From assembly GCF_025352425.1 (NCBI RefSeq), contig NZ_JANXTI010000031.1, positions 117,505 through 181,504 on the forward strand: a DNA stretch of 64,000 nucleotides, written 5' to 3'. Positions 46,785 through 56,091 of this stretch are shown piece by piece. The translations under genes were made by a program, and so were the position numbers. Source of the stretch: Flavobacterium sp. (GTDB taxonomy: Bacteria > Bacteroidota > Bacteroidia > Flavobacteriales > Flavobacteriaceae). Every line of letters begins with the position of its first letter. Within the stretch, counting starts at the first letter, position 1. The notes beneath the pieces were generated by a model. That model ran no database searches. It was not told where the DNA came from and saw only the letters and a list, made by a program, of their open reading frames with translations.

Positions 46785-46864
46785 GTTTCTTCGGATGTTG
46801 TTCGGGTGTTGTTCGGGTTTCGTTCGCAAAATGGGTCGTTTTTGCGAACAGCTTGCGAACAAAG
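46785..46864 (+). repeat. 11-bp tandem units and inverted repeat
   Basis: GTTTCTTCGGA, TGTTGTTCGGG twice, and TTTCGTTCGCA follow each other at 11-base spacing (46785-46828). GTTCGCAAAA (46822-46831) pairs perfectly with TTTTGCGAAC (46840-46849), and TGCGAACA then repeats at 46843 and 46854, again 11 bases apart. Confidence 0.65.
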
Positions 46865-46903
46865 ACCAAGCAAAACTGCAAAAATCAGCTGTTTTATTCA
46901 GGG

Positions 46904-46934
46904 TTGCAACAATGAAACTTAAAACTTATCTTTG
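46904..46934 (+). promoter_or_regulatory. Promoter of the PfkB kinase gene
   Basis: TTG (46904-46906), 20 bases, TATCTTTG (46927-46934). The predicted 5' leader consists almost wholly of the REP-like repeat at 46947-46976. Confidence 0.65.
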
Positions 46935-46946
46935 CGCCTTTAATTT

Positions 46947-46976
46947 GAGATTGCTTCAAAATCTCGCAATGACAAT
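46947..46976 (+). repeat. REP-like repeat (family B copy 2) in the leader of the PfkB gene
   Basis: GAGATTGCTTCA (46947-46958) and TCGCAATGACAAT (46964-46976), as at 21033-21061. It ends three bases before the ATG. Confidence 0.65.
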
Positions 46977-46979
46977 TCA

Positions 46980-47906
46980 ATGAACAAACTTTTAATAGTA
47001 GGAACGGTTGCTTTTGACGCTATCGAAACGCCTTTTGGAAAAACAGATAAAATTTTAGGTGGGGCAGGAACCTTTATCGGGCTTTCAGCTTCGCATTTTA
47101 ACTTACAATCGGCTATTGTTTCGGTTGTTGGAGATGATTTCCCACAGGAATATTTGGATTTATTGACTTCAAGAAATATAGATATTTCAGGACTTGAAGT
47201 AGTTAAAGGCGGAAAGACTTTCTTTTGGAGCGGTCGTTATCATAATGATATGAACTCGAGAGATACTTTGGCTACCGAATTAAATGTGTTGGCTGATTTC
47301 AATCCAGTTGTTCCGGAAAATTTTAAAAATGCCGATGTTGTAATGTTGGGAAACCTACATCCAATTGTACAAACCGGAGTTTTGAACCAAATGACACAAA
47401 AACCAAAACTGGTTGTTCTTGATACTATGAACTTCTGGATGGATTGCGCCTTACCTGAATTATTGGATGTAATCAAACGTGTTGATGTAATTACAATCAA
47501 CGATGAAGAAGCGCGTCAGCTATCAGGAGAATATTCTTTGGTAAAAGCGGCAAAGAAAATCCATACTATGGGTCCAAAATACGTAGTGATTAAAAAAGGG
47601 GAACACGGCGCGTTGATTTTCCATAACCATGAAATCTTTTATGCTCCGGCATTGCCTTTGGCAGATGTTTTTGATCCAACAGGTGCTGGAGATACTTTTG
47701 CCGGTGGATTTGCCGGATTCATTACACAGCAAGGCGACATTTCATTCGAAACAATGAAGACCGCCATCATACAAGGTTCTAATCTTGCATCCTTCTGCGT
47801 AGAGAAATTTGGAACAGAAAGAATGTTGACTTTAACAAAACACGAAGTTAACGAGCGACTAAAACAATTCAAATCCTTAACACAATTTGAAATAGAATTA
47901 GCTTAA
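46980..47906 (+). CDS. PfkB-family carbohydrate/nucleoside kinase
   Basis: 308 residues. The N-terminal GGAGTFIGLSASHF region and the C-terminal anion-hole motif DVFDPTGAGDTFAGGFAGF mark the ribokinase/PfkB fold, with the catalytic Asp in GAGD. Substrate is not certain: sugar, adenosine or a related nucleoside are all possible. It sits between rnhA (interrupted by the insertion) and a PurF paralogue, which makes a nucleotide-related substrate plausible but unproven. Confidence 0.88.
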   Translation: MNKLLIVGTVAFDAIETPFGKTDKILGGAGTFIGLSASHFNLQSAIVSVVGDDFPQEYLDLLTSRNIDISGLEVVKGGKTFFWSGRYHNDMNSRDTLATELNVLADFNPVVPENFKNADVVMLGNLHPIVQTGVLNQMTQKPKLVVLDTMNFWMDCALPELLDVIKRVDVITINDEEARQLSGEYSLVKAAKKIHTMGPKYVVIKKGEHGALIFHNHEIFYAPALPLADVFDPTGAGDTFAGGFAGFITQQGDISFETMKTAIIQGSNLASFCVEKFGTERMLTLTKHEVNERLKQFKSLTQFEIELA

Positions 47907-47910
47907 ATTT

Positions 47911-47937
47911 ATGCCTCGAAATTTCGGGGCATTTTTT
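47911..47937 (+). terminator. Terminator after the PfkB kinase
   Basis: ATGCCTCGAA (47911-47920) pairs with TTCGGGGCAT (47923-47932), followed by T-run. Confidence 0.88.
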
Positions 47938-47949
47938 ATAGGAAAATAA

Positions 47950-48015
47950 ATTTGAACCATTAAGGTATTAAGAAAATTAAGACTTAATGAACCTTAATAT
48001 CTTAATGGTTCAAAT
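47950..48015. repeat. Long hairpin upstream of the PurF paralogue
   Basis: 23-base arms 47950-47972 and 47993-48015 pair with one G-T wobble; the 20-base loop contains a second small palindrome (ATTAAGACTTAAT). It lies 53 bases before the ATG, with no T-run. It could be a transcript-stabilising leader, a regulator site or an interspersed repeat. Confidence 0.7.
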
Positions 48016-48068
48016 AATACAATTTTTCAATTGTCAGTATAATAAAACACAACTAAAACTACAACACA

Positions 48069-49967
48069 ATGAGTGACGCCATAAAACACGAATGTGGAAT
48101 TGCACTTTTACGATTAAAAAAACCGTTGGAATTCTACAAAAAAAAATACGGTTCGGCTTTCTATGGCATACAAAAAATGTATCTGCTGATGGAAAAGCAA
48201 CACAACCGAGGCCAGGATGGTGCAGGATTCGCTTCGATAAAACTTGATGTAGAACCGGGCGAAAGATATATCAGCAGAGTTCGTTCTAACAATTCGCAGC
48301 CAATACAGGATGTTTTCGCCCAAATCAATGAGAGGATCAACGAAGAACTGACATTGCATCCAGAATATCAGGATAATGTCGATTTACAGAAAGCAAAAAT
48401 TCCATACATAGGTGAATTGTTTTTGGGACACGTTCGTTACGGAACTTTTGGCAAAAACAGTCTGGAAAGCGTTCATCCGTTTTTGCGTCAGAATAACTGG
48501 ATGCATCGAAACCTGATTTTGGCAGGAAATTTCAATATGACTAATGTAACAGAGCTTTTCAATAGTCTGGTAGAATTGGGCCAACATCCAAAAGAAATGG
48601 CGGATACCGTTACCGTGATGGAAAAAATCGGCCATTTCCTAGATGATGCGGTTACGGATCTTTATCAGGATTGTAAAAACGAGGGTTTATCCAAAAGAGA
48701 AGCTTCTCCGGTAATAGCCGAGAAATTAGACATAGCAAGAATCCTGAAAAAAGCTTCAAAGGGTTGGGATGGCGGATTTGCCATGGCAGGTTTATTAGGT
48801 CATGGCGATGCATTTGTGTTAAGGGATCCTGCGGGAATCCGCCCGACTTATTTTTATGAAGATGATGAGGTTGTTGCAGTCGCATCCGAAAGGCCTGTAA
48901 TTCAAACGGTATTTAATGTTGCTTTTGAAGATGTAAAGGAATTGAAGCCGGGACATGCCTTAATTATTAAAAAAAACGGAATTATTACGGAAGAGGAAAT
49001 CATTACGCCGACGGTTAAAAAAGCGTGTTCCTTTGAGCGTATTTATTTTTCCCGAGGAAGTGATGCCGAGATTTATCAGGAACGAAAAGAATTAGGAAAA
49101 TTGATTCTTCCCGTTGTTCTTAATGCCATTGACAATGATACGGATAACACCGTTTTCTCTTATATTCCTAACACAGCAGAAACCTCTTTTTACGGAATGG
49201 TGGAAGCTGCAAATGATTTTCTGAATCAGAGAAAGAACCAGTTCATTTTGGATAACAGAAAAACACTGACAAAAGAAAAACTGGAAGAAATACTTGCAGT
49301 AAAAATCAGAACCGAAAAAATAGCAATCAAGGACGCTAAATTAAGAACTTTCATTACCGAAGACAGCAGCCGTGATGATTTGGTTGCCCATGTTTATGAT
49401 GTTACTTATGGCGTAATCAAACCAACGGATAATTTGGTAATTATTGATGACAGTATTGTTAGGGGCACAACCCTGAAAATGTCAATTATCAAAATGATGG
49501 ATACATTACATCCTAAACGCATAGTTGTAGTTTCCTCCGCACCTCAAATTCGTTATCCGGATTGTTATGGAATTGATATGGCAAAGCTTGAAGGATTGGT
49601 AGCTTTTCAGGCGACATTAGCCCTGCTGAAAGAGCGCAATTTATACCATGTTATTGATGAGGTTTATGCCAAATGCAAAGCACAGGCTAATTATAAAGAT
49701 ACTGATGTTATTAACTATGTAACAGAAATCTATAAACCCTTCACAGACCAGGAGATATCAGATAAAATAGCGAAACTATTGACTTCCGAAGACATAAATG
49801 CCCAAGTGAAAATCATCTTTCAAACGGTGGACAATTTACATCTTGCCTGCCCAAAAAATTTAGGCGATTGGTACTTCACAGGTGACTATCCAACAGCGGG
49901 AGGAAACCGCGTTGCAAATAAGGCATTTATGAATTTTTATGAAGGGAAAAATGCTCGCGCATATTAA
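48069..49967 (+). CDS. Amidophosphoribosyltransferase (PurF-like, divergent paralogue)
   Basis: 632 residues, roughly 125-155 longer than E. coli or Bacillus PurF. The N-terminal glutaminase domain keeps a Cys at position 9 (KHECGIALL), HNRGQDGAG and GHVRYGTFG. The motif usually written HNGNL appears as LAGNFN, so the oxyanion-hole Asn seems replaced by Ala. The phosphoribosyltransferase domain has an intact PRPP loop (VIIDDSIVRGTTLKMSI). It may be a second PurF with altered ammonia source or a related transferase. I cannot tell whether another purF exists outside the window. Confidence 0.85.
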   Translation: MSDAIKHECGIALLRLKKPLEFYKKKYGSAFYGIQKMYLLMEKQHNRGQDGAGFASIKLDVEPGERYISRVRSNNSQPIQDVFAQINERINEELTLHPEYQDNVDLQKAKIPYIGELFLGHVRYGTFGKNSLESVHPFLRQNNWMHRNLILAGNFNMTNVTELFNSLVELGQHPKEMADTVTVMEKIGHFLDDAVTDLYQDCKNEGLSKREASPVIAEKLDIARILKKASKGWDGGFAMAGLLGHGDAFVLRDPAGIRPTYFYEDDEVVAVASERPVIQTVFNVAFEDVKELKPGHALIIKKNGIITEEEIITPTVKKACSFERIYFSRGSDAEIYQERKELGKLILPVVLNAIDNDTDNTVFSYIPNTAETSFYGMVEAANDFLNQRKNQFILDNRKTLTKEKLEEILAVKIRTEKIAIKDAKLRTFITEDSSRDDLVAHVYDVTYGVIKPTDNLVIIDDSIVRGTTLKMSIIKMMDTLHPKRIVVVSSAPQIRYPDCYGIDMAKLEGLVAFQATLALLKERNLYHVIDEVYAKCKAQANYKDTDVINYVTEIYKPFTDQEISDKIAKLLTSEDINAQVKIIFQTVDNLHLACPKNLGDWYFTGDYPTAGGNRVANKAFMNFYEGKNARAY

Positions 49968-50020
49968 AATTTTAACATTTTCTGAAGTTAAACGATTATT
50001 TGTGCATTTCATCTATATTT

Positions 50021-50053
50021 TTTGTTTTAATAATTACATTCAGATTACATTTG
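50021..50053 (+). promoter_or_regulatory. Promoter of small-RNA-like unit 1
   Basis: TTTG (50021-50024), 21 bases, TACATTTG (50046-50053), two bases before the hairpin CTACCATA. Confidence 0.7.
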
Positions 50054-50055
50054 GA

Positions 50056-50128
50056 CTACCATAGCATTAGTAGGTTAAGTTTATGGTAGATTTGGGGCAA
50101 AAAGGGTGAACGTAAGTTCACCTTTTTT
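50056..50128 (+). ncRNA. Candidate small RNA, twin unit 1
   Basis: CTACCATA (50056-50063) pairs with TATGGTAG (50082-50089), with loop containing TTAGTAGGTTAAG. Then ATTTGGGGCAAA (50090-50101) and a terminator GGTGAAC/GTTCACC (50105-50122) with T-run. No reading frame. The same order and motifs recur at 50244-50323. Predicted length is about 70 nt. Confidence 0.65.
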
Positions 50129-50233
50129 ATTTTATAATTCTTTGAAAATAATTAGAAAAAGGGCATTAACCTCTCATTTGCCTATCATCCCAATATATTT
50201 TAACAAAAAATACAATTATTCAATTCTAGTTAT

Positions 50234-50241
50234 TAGTTTTG
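50234..50241 (+). promoter_or_regulatory. -7 box of small-RNA-like unit 2
   Basis: TAGTTTTG fits TAnnTTTG and lies two bases before CTACCATA, the same spacing as in unit 1. No -33 TTG at proper distance. Confidence 0.5.
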
Positions 50242-50243
50242 TT

Positions 50244-50323
50244 CTACCATAGTATTTAGTAGGTTAAGTAAGTTATGGTAGATTTGGGGCAAACAGGTGG
50301 AAGAGATTCCGCCTGTTTATTTT
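50244..50323 (+). ncRNA. Candidate small RNA, twin unit 2
   Basis: CTACCATA (50244-50251) and TATGGTAG (50274-50281) form the same stem as unit 1; TTAGTAGGTTAAG and ATTTGGGGCAAA are identical. The terminator is a different sequence, AACAGGTGG (50292-50300) with CCGCCTGTT (50309-50317), so its fold is kept while bases differ. Confidence 0.65.
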
Positions 50324-50337
50324 TTGTAACATTGCCA

Positions 50338-50368
50338 AATAAAAAACCGACTGCTCTCACAATCGGTT
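50338..50368 (-). terminator. Terminator of sodA
   Basis: On minus, AACCGATTG (50368-50360) pairs with CAGTCGGTT (50353-50345), followed by a T-run on the minus strand. Confidence 0.8.
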
Positions 50369-50392
50369 CAATGCCTAAAAAACAGATTCTTT

Positions 50393-51001
50393 TTATTTCT
50401 CTGTAGCGTATAATCTAGAGACTTCTGTCCAGTTAATCACATTAAAGAAAGCTTCAATATAATCCGGGCGTCGATTTTGGTAGTTCAGATAATAAGCATG
50501 CTCCCATACATCCATTCCAAGAATTGGGAAACCTGTGCAACCAACTTCCGGCATTAACGGATTATCCTGGTTTGGTGTTGAGCAAACGTCAACTTTGCCG
50601 CCTTTGTGAACACAAAGCCACGCCCAGCCTGAACCAAAACGTGTCGTTCCGGCTTTTGCAAACTGTGCTTTAAATTCGTCAAATGAACCAAAAGCCGCAT
50701 CTATTGCATCAGCTAAATCTCCCGAAGGTTTCCCACCCCCGGTTGGCGCCATTACTCTCCAAAACAAATTATGATTATAAAACCCACCACCATTATTTCT
50801 AACAGCTGCATTTTTCATATCGAGGTTTATCAAAATATTTTCTATTGTTTTTCCTTCTAAATCGGTTCCTGCAACAGCAGCATTTAGATTAGTTGTGTAA
50901 GCGTTGTGATGTTTTGAATGGTGAATCTCCATCGTTTTGGCATCAATATGGGGTTCTAATGCATCATATGCATAAGGTAACTGCGGTAATTCAAAAGCCA
51001 T
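50393..51001 (-). CDS. sodA: Superoxide dismutase, Fe/Mn family (Mn-type residues)
   Basis: 202 residues; converts superoxide to hydrogen peroxide and oxygen. Metal ligands are expected in [15 protein letters not shown] and DVWEHAYY. The second-sphere Gln in TPNQDNPLM and the Gly pair in NNGGGFYNH favour the Mn form over Fe, although dual-metal use cannot be excluded. No signal peptide, so cytoplasmic. A TAnnTTTG box lies on the minus strand at 51046-51039, and a terminator follows. Confidence 0.96.
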   Translation of the reverse strand: MAFELPQLPYAYDALEPHIDAKTMEIHHSKHHNAYTTNLNAAVAGTDLEGKTIENILINLDMKNAAVRNNGGGFYNHNLFWRVMAPTGGGKPSGDLADAIDAAFGSFDEFKAQFAKAGTTRFGSGWAWLCVHKGGKVDVCSTPNQDNPLMPEVGCTGFPILGMDVWEHAYYLNYQNRRPDYIEAFFNVINWTEVSRLYATEK

Positions 51002-51134
51002 GATATCGTATTTAAAAGTTATTAAAAATAATTGAATTCAAATTTATACATTTAACTTCGGAAAAGGAAATGCCTTAATAAATATTTAGTAGTATACTTT
51101 TTCGGGGTTCGATTTTTAACATTAAAACCGATAA

Positions 51135-51656
51135 ATGCAATTTATTTTACAGCCTACGTTTCTTCACAACGATTTAATAAAGCTAATTCCGCTTCAGGAA
51201 TCCGATTTTGACAGATTGTTTGAAGTTGCGTCTAATCCTTTAGTCTGGGAACAACATCCAAATCCGAACCGCTATAAATTGGAAGATTTTACCAATTATT
51301 TCAAAGGTGCAATAGAATCGAAAGGCGCTTTTCTTATTATTGACGCTGCCACAAATGAAACCGTTGGCTGCAGCCGTTATTATGATTATAATGAAACTGA
51401 CAGTTCGGTTTTAATTGGTTACACTTTTATAGGGACAAAATTTTGGGGCAATGGATATAACAAAGCCTTGAAAAAACTCATGCTCGATTATGCTTTTGAG
51501 TTTGTGGATAAAGTCTATTTTCATATTGGTGCATTCAACTATCGTTCGCAAAAAGCGATCGAAAAAATCGGCGCGATTAAATTTGACGAATTTGAAGTGG
51601 AATATTACGGCGAAACCAGCAAGTTGAATTTTGTTTATCTAATTACTAAAAACTAA
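51135..51656 (+). CDS. GNAT family N-acetyltransferase
   Basis: 173 residues of the RimJ/RimL-like group. It opens with LIKLIPLQESDFDRLFEVA; the acetyl-CoA-binding region is IGYTFIGTKFWGNGYNKALK, followed by VYFHIGAFNYRSQKAIEKIGA. The acceptor is unknown. Its stop overlaps the next start (TAATG), suggesting translational coupling to the AddA-like helicase-nuclease, an order often found in Flavobacteria but of unclear meaning. Confidence 0.9.
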   Translation: MQFILQPTFLHNDLIKLIPLQESDFDRLFEVASNPLVWEQHPNPNRYKLEDFTNYFKGAIESKGAFLIIDAATNETVGCSRYYDYNETDSSVLIGYTFIGTKFWGNGYNKALKKLMLDYAFEFVDKVYFHIGAFNYRSQKAIEKIGAIKFDEFEVEYYGETSKLNFVYLITKN

Positions 51657-54600
51657 TGCAAAAACCAGCTTTCTCTATATATGACGCATCGGCGGGCTCA
51701 GGTAAAACCTATACTTTGGTAAAAGAATATTTGAAAATAATCCTGCTTTCCAAAAAGCCTGATGCCTATCGCAATATTCTTGCCATTACGTTTACCAATA
51801 AAGCCGTGCACGAAATGAAAAGCCGTGTTTTGGAAAGTCTTTCGCAATTCAGCAAAGAAAACCCATCTGAGAAAGCATTGCAATTAATGCAGGTTATCAG
51901 TTTGGACACGGGTTTGAGTTTGAATGCTATTGCCGAAAAAGCCAAGAGCATTATCAAAAACCTGATTCATAATTACGCCGCTTTTGACATTTCGACCATT
52001 GATAAATTTACACACAAAGTCATTCGTGCTTTTGCACACGATTTGAATCTGCCAATCACCTTCGAAGTTTCTCTGGATACGGAAAGTCTTTTGAATGAAG
52101 CAGTTGACGCCATTATTGCCGAAGCGGGAAATGACGTCGAGTTAACAAAATTATTGGTCGACTTCACCATGGAAAAAACTGATGATGACAAATCCTGGGA
52201 CATTTCGCGGGAAATTATGGAAACAGGCAAGTTAATTTTAAATGAAAACAATCGCGAGGAAATTGGGCATTTTGACAAAAAGAAAATAGCTGATTTTGTT
52301 GTTATCAAAAATAAGCTAATTGAACTTTCCGAACAATTAGAATCAGAAACAGTAGCCCTAGCCGCAGAAATGCTGCAGTTGATTGAAAATAACGGCATAG
52401 ATTTAAATTCGTTTTCGCGACAGACTTTCTCAAATCATTTATTGAGTATTCATGAAAAAAGAGTTAACCTCAAAAACAAGACGTATCACGAATTTGAAGA
52501 CATTGCAATCAATAAAAATGCAGTTGACAAGGGAATTATTGAAGCATTAATTCCGCAAATGCTTGAGATTTTGGCACTCATTTATAAAAAATTTGAAACA
52601 AAGAATTTCTACGAAGCATTTCTAAAAAACATCACGCCACTTTCTTTGCTGAATACCCTTAGTAATAAACTGACCGACATTCAAAAAGAACAAGGAATTT
52701 TATCAATAACCGAATTCAATAAATTGATTCACGAGCAAATTCAGAATCAACCGGCGCCTTTTATTTATGAGCGTTTAGGTGAAAAATACAAACACTTCTT
52801 CATTGACGAATTCCAGGATACTTCCGAAATGCAATGGCAAAACCTCATTCCGCTGATTGACAATTCGCTTTCGAGCGAAGATTTATTAGGCGAAAGAGGT
52901 TCACTGATGATTGTTGGCGATCCAAAGCAATCTATTTACCGTTGGCGAGGCGGAAAAGCAGAGCAATTTATCGAATTGAGTAAAGAAGAAAATTCTTTTT
53001 TACATCATATAAAAGAAGTAAAAGCATTAGAAACAAATTGGAGAAGTTATTCAGAAGTTATCGATTTTAACAACAATTTCTTTGGCTTTATAGCTAATGA
53101 ATTTAAGCATGAAGATTATAAAGATTTATATCAAAATCACAGCCATCAATTATTAAATTCTAAAAAAGGCGGCTATGTCAATATTTCGTTTGTGCCTAAA
53201 TTGGATAAACCAGCATTTGAAGAAGACGAAAATCCGGCAAAAGAAGAGTTGTATTTATTGGCAACATTAAACACTATTCAAAAAGTAAAAGCCAACGGAT
53301 TCAGCTATAAAGATATTGCCATTTTAACCCGAAAAAAAAACAACGGAATTGCTATTGCCAATTATTTAACGCAAAAAGGAATCCCGATTTTGTCTTCTGA
53401 GAGTCTGCTGATTGGTTCTTCTTCGGAAGTGCAATGTATTATTGCGGTTTTATACTATTTGAAAAACAATAACGACCGCGAATCAAAAGCAAATTCCCTG
53501 TATTATATTGCCTCAAATTGTCAGCAAAATATGCCTATCCATGATTTTATTGCTCTCGGAATGGAACAAAATGATGAAGGTGATTTTGAGAAATGGTTAG
53601 CCAGTTTTGACATTCATTTCTCGTTTAAAAACACCAGGAAAAAGTCATTGTATGAAGCTGCCGAAAGTATCATTTCGAAAATTATTCCAATCGAAAAACG
53701 AAATGCTTATGTGCAGTACTTTTTGGATATTGTGCTTGAACAAGATTTAAAAAAGCAAGCCGGAATATCCGATTTTCTGTCTTATTGGGATACTAATTCC
53801 GGTAAGTTGAGCATTCCGTCACCCGAAGGCAAAGAAGCAGTGCGTATTATGACCATCCACACTTCAAAAGGATTGGAATTTCCTTTAGTAATTTTTCCGT
53901 TTGCCGAAGAAGATTACAGCAAAGGGCCAAGAGAAAAAATTTGGCTTAATGCCGATGAAGAACAAGTTGGGCTGGCCAAAGTTTTAGTCGATAAAAACAG
54001 CAACGTTTCTGGTTATGGCGAAGAATCGGCGCTAATCTACAATCAGAAAAAACAGGAGGAATTATTGGATGACATCAATGTTTTATATGTAGCAATGACA
54101 CGTGCTGAAGAACAGTTATATATTATTTCCGGTATGCAGAGCAAAAGCAAAACTTCGGGGGAATATCCAAATAACATGGCATCGTTTTTTATTAAGTTTT
54201 TGGCAGAAAAGAAGCTGTTTGCCGAAAATAAATTGGAATATGAGTTTGGCAAAGCCGAAAAAATATCAGTAACAAAAGAAACAAAAGATGAAACCGAAAC
54301 TATTCCAAAACTTTCGACAACATTAAATCCGAAAAGCATCAAAATCGCACAACGCGAAAGCCTGATGTGGAATACAAAACAGCAAAAAGCCATCGAATAC
54401 GGAAACATTCTGCACGAGATTTTGTCATTCATTAAAACCAAAGATGATATTGATTTGGCATTGATAAAAGCTATTGAAAACGGATTGATTGTGTGTTCGC
54501 AAAAAGATGCCGTTGCCAGAACTATGCATGAAATTGTAAATCATCAGGAACTGAAATCATTTTTCTCAAAAGAACACAAAATCTTAAACGAAAAAACCAT

Positions 54601-54814
54601 AATTCAAAAAGAAGGTAATCTTGTCAAGCCTGATAGAATGGTACTTTCTGCAAATAATGAAATTTACTTATTGGATTATAAAACAGGTTCACACCAACCC
54701 AAATACCAATTGCAATTAGAAAATTACCAAAACGCCATTGAAAAAATGGGTTTTAAAGTCGCTAAAAAAACATTGGTTTATATTGGGGAAACTTTGGAAA
54801 TAGTAAATTTGTAG
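51656..54814 (+). CDS. UvrD/AddA-like helicase-nuclease
   Basis: 1052 residues. Superfamily-1 helicase motifs: Walker A ASAGSGKTYTLV (11-22), Walker B region FIDEFQDTSEMQW, motif III GDPKQSIYRWRGG, motif V TIHTSKGLEFPLV and motif VI YVAMTRAEEQLY. The C-terminus carries a RecB-type nuclease: GNILHEIL, KPDRMV, LLDYKTGSH. This is the AddA/RecB arrangement used for double-strand-break end resection. The presumed partner (57616-60369) is nearby but separated by kbl and an OmpA gene. Confidence 0.92.
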   Translation: MQKPAFSIYDASAGSGKTYTLVKEYLKIILLSKKPDAYRNILAITFTNKAVHEMKSRVLESLSQFSKENPSEKALQLMQVISLDTGLSLNAIAEKAKSIIKNLIHNYAAFDISTIDKFTHKVIRAFAHDLNLPITFEVSLDTESLLNEAVDAIIAEAGNDVELTKLLVDFTMEKTDDDKSWDISREIMETGKLILNENNREEIGHFDKKKIADFVVIKNKLIELSEQLESETVALAAEMLQLIENNGIDLNSFSRQTFSNHLLSIHEKRVNLKNKTYHEFEDIAINKNAVDKGIIEALIPQMLEILALIYKKFETKNFYEAFLKNITPLSLLNTLSNKLTDIQKEQGILSITEFNKLIHEQIQNQPAPFIYERLGEKYKHFFIDEFQDTSEMQWQNLIPLIDNSLSSEDLLGERGSLMIVGDPKQSIYRWRGGKAEQFIELSKEENSFLHHIKEVKALETNWRSYSEVIDFNNNFFGFIANEFKHEDYKDLYQNHSHQLLNSKKGGYVNISFVPKLDKPAFEEDENPAKEELYLLATLNTIQKVKANGFSYKDIAILTRKKNNGIAIANYLTQKGIPILSSESLLIGSSSEVQCIIAVLYYLKNNNDRESKANSLYYIASNCQQNMPIHDFIALGMEQNDEGDFEKWLASFDIHFSFKNTRKKSLYEAAESIISKIIPIEKRNAYVQYFLDIVLEQDLKKQAGISDFLSYWDTNSGKLSIPSPEGKEAVRIMTIHTSKGLEFPLVIFPFAEEDYSKGPREKIWLNADEEQVGLAKVLVDKNSNVSGYGEESALIYNQKKQEELLDDINVLYVAMTRAEEQLYIISGMQSKSKTSGEYPNNMASFFIKFLAEKKLFAENKLEYEFGKAEKISVTKETKDETETIPKLSTTLNPKSIKIAQRESLMWNTKQQKAIEYGNILHEILSFIKTKDDIDLALIKAIENGLIVCSQKDAVARTMHEIVNHQELKSFFSKEHKILNEKTIIQKEGNLVKPDRMVLSANNEIYLLDYKTGSHQPKYQLQLENYQNAIEKMGFKVAKKTLVYIGETLEIVNL

Positions 54815-54834
54815 TCACAAACAAATAACACAAC

Positions 54835-56022
54835 ATGTACGGAAAAATTCAACAACACTTACAAAATGAATTGGATACCATTGAACAAAATGGGATTTTC
54901 AAAAAAGAAAGGATCATTACATCTCCTCAAGGAGCAGAAATCACTGTGAACGGCAAAACGGTTTTAAATTTTTGTGCCAATAATTATCTGGGATTGTCTT
55001 CACATCCGGAAGTGATTCAGGCTGCAAAAGATGCTTTGGATACACATGGTTTCGGAATGTCATCGGTGCGATTTATTTGCGGTACACAGGATATCCACAA
55101 AACCCTTGAAAAAAAGATAGCCGATTTCTATGGGACAGAAGACACTATATTATACGCAGCAGCCTTTGATGCAAATGGTGGTGTTTTCGAACCTTTATTG
55201 AGCGAAGACGATTGTATTATTTCAGATAGTTTGAACCATGCTTCGATTATTGATGGAGTTCGTTTGTGTAAAGCCGCGCGTTATCGTTATGAAAATTCCA
55301 ATATGGAAGATTTGGAAAACCAATTGAAAAAAGCAGTTGAAGCCGGACATCGATTTAAACTTATTGTCACTGACGGCGTTTTTTCAATGGACGGACTGGT
55401 GGCGCCATTGGATAAAATCTGCGATTTAGCCGATAAATATGACTCACTTGTAATGGTTGACGAATGCCATGCTGCAGGATTTATCGGAGCCACAGGAAAA
55501 GGAACATTGGAAGCCAAAGGCGTAATGGGAAGGGTTGATATCATCACCGGTACTTTGGGAAAAGCATTAGGTGGCGCTATGGGCGGCTATACTACAGCCA
55601 AAAAAGAAGTGATTGAAATTCTGCGTCAACGTTCCCGTCCGTACTTGTTTTCAAATTCATTGGCGCCAGCTATTGTTGGTGCTTCAATCAAAGTTTTTGA
55701 ATTGTTAGAAAAAGACACAACACTCAGGGATAAATTAGAATGGAATACCAATTATTTCAAAGAAGGTTTGCGTAAGGCCGGAATTGATTTCATCGATGGC
55801 GATTCTGCAATTGTTCCCGTGATGTTGTACGATGCTAAATTGTCTCAAATTATGGCGGAAGAACTTCTAAAGAAAGGAATTTACGTTATCGGCTTCTTCT
55901 TCCCAGTCGTGCCAAGAGATAAAGCGAGAATTCGCGTCCAATTATCGGCCGCGCACACTAAAGAACACCTAGACAAGGCAATAGCCGCTTTTATCGAGGT
56001 CGTGGAAATGCTAAAACATTGA
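54835..56022 (+). CDS. kbl: Glycine C-acetyltransferase (2-amino-3-ketobutyrate CoA ligase)
   Basis: 395 residues, PLP-dependent alpha-oxoamine synthase. Motifs include [54 protein letters not shown] and the PLP lysine in [13 protein letters not shown]. The length and internal motifs fit Kbl more than BioF or SPT, yet these homologues are hard to separate by eye. Threonine dehydrogenase, its usual partner, is not in the window. Confidence 0.92.
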   Translation: MYGKIQQHLQNELDTIEQNGIFKKERIITSPQGAEITVNGKTVLNFCANNYLGLSSHPEVIQAAKDALDTHGFGMSSVRFICGTQDIHKTLEKKIADFYGTEDTILYAAAFDANGGVFEPLLSEDDCIISDSLNHASIIDGVRLCKAARYRYENSNMEDLENQLKKAVEAGHRFKLIVTDGVFSMDGLVAPLDKICDLADKYDSLVMVDECHAAGFIGATGKGTLEAKGVMGRVDIITGTLGKALGGAMGGYTTAKKEVIEILRQRSRPYLFSNSLAPAIVGASIKVFELLEKDTTLRDKLEWNTNYFKEGLRKAGIDFIDGDSAIVPVMLYDAKLSQIMAEELLKKGIYVIGFFFPVVPRDKARIRVQLSAAHTKEHLDKAIAAFIEVVEMLKH

Positions 56023-56091
56023 AAAAAAACCGCATAACTTTCAGAATTAGTACCAATTCCTTATATAATTCACACATTTTAACATTTTGAT

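Noticed and set aside
46756..46983. 75-codon open frame between the rnhA relic and the PfkB gene
   Set aside because: It runs through tandem 11-mers, a promoter and a REP-like repeat, with no domain-like sequence. Probably non-coding.
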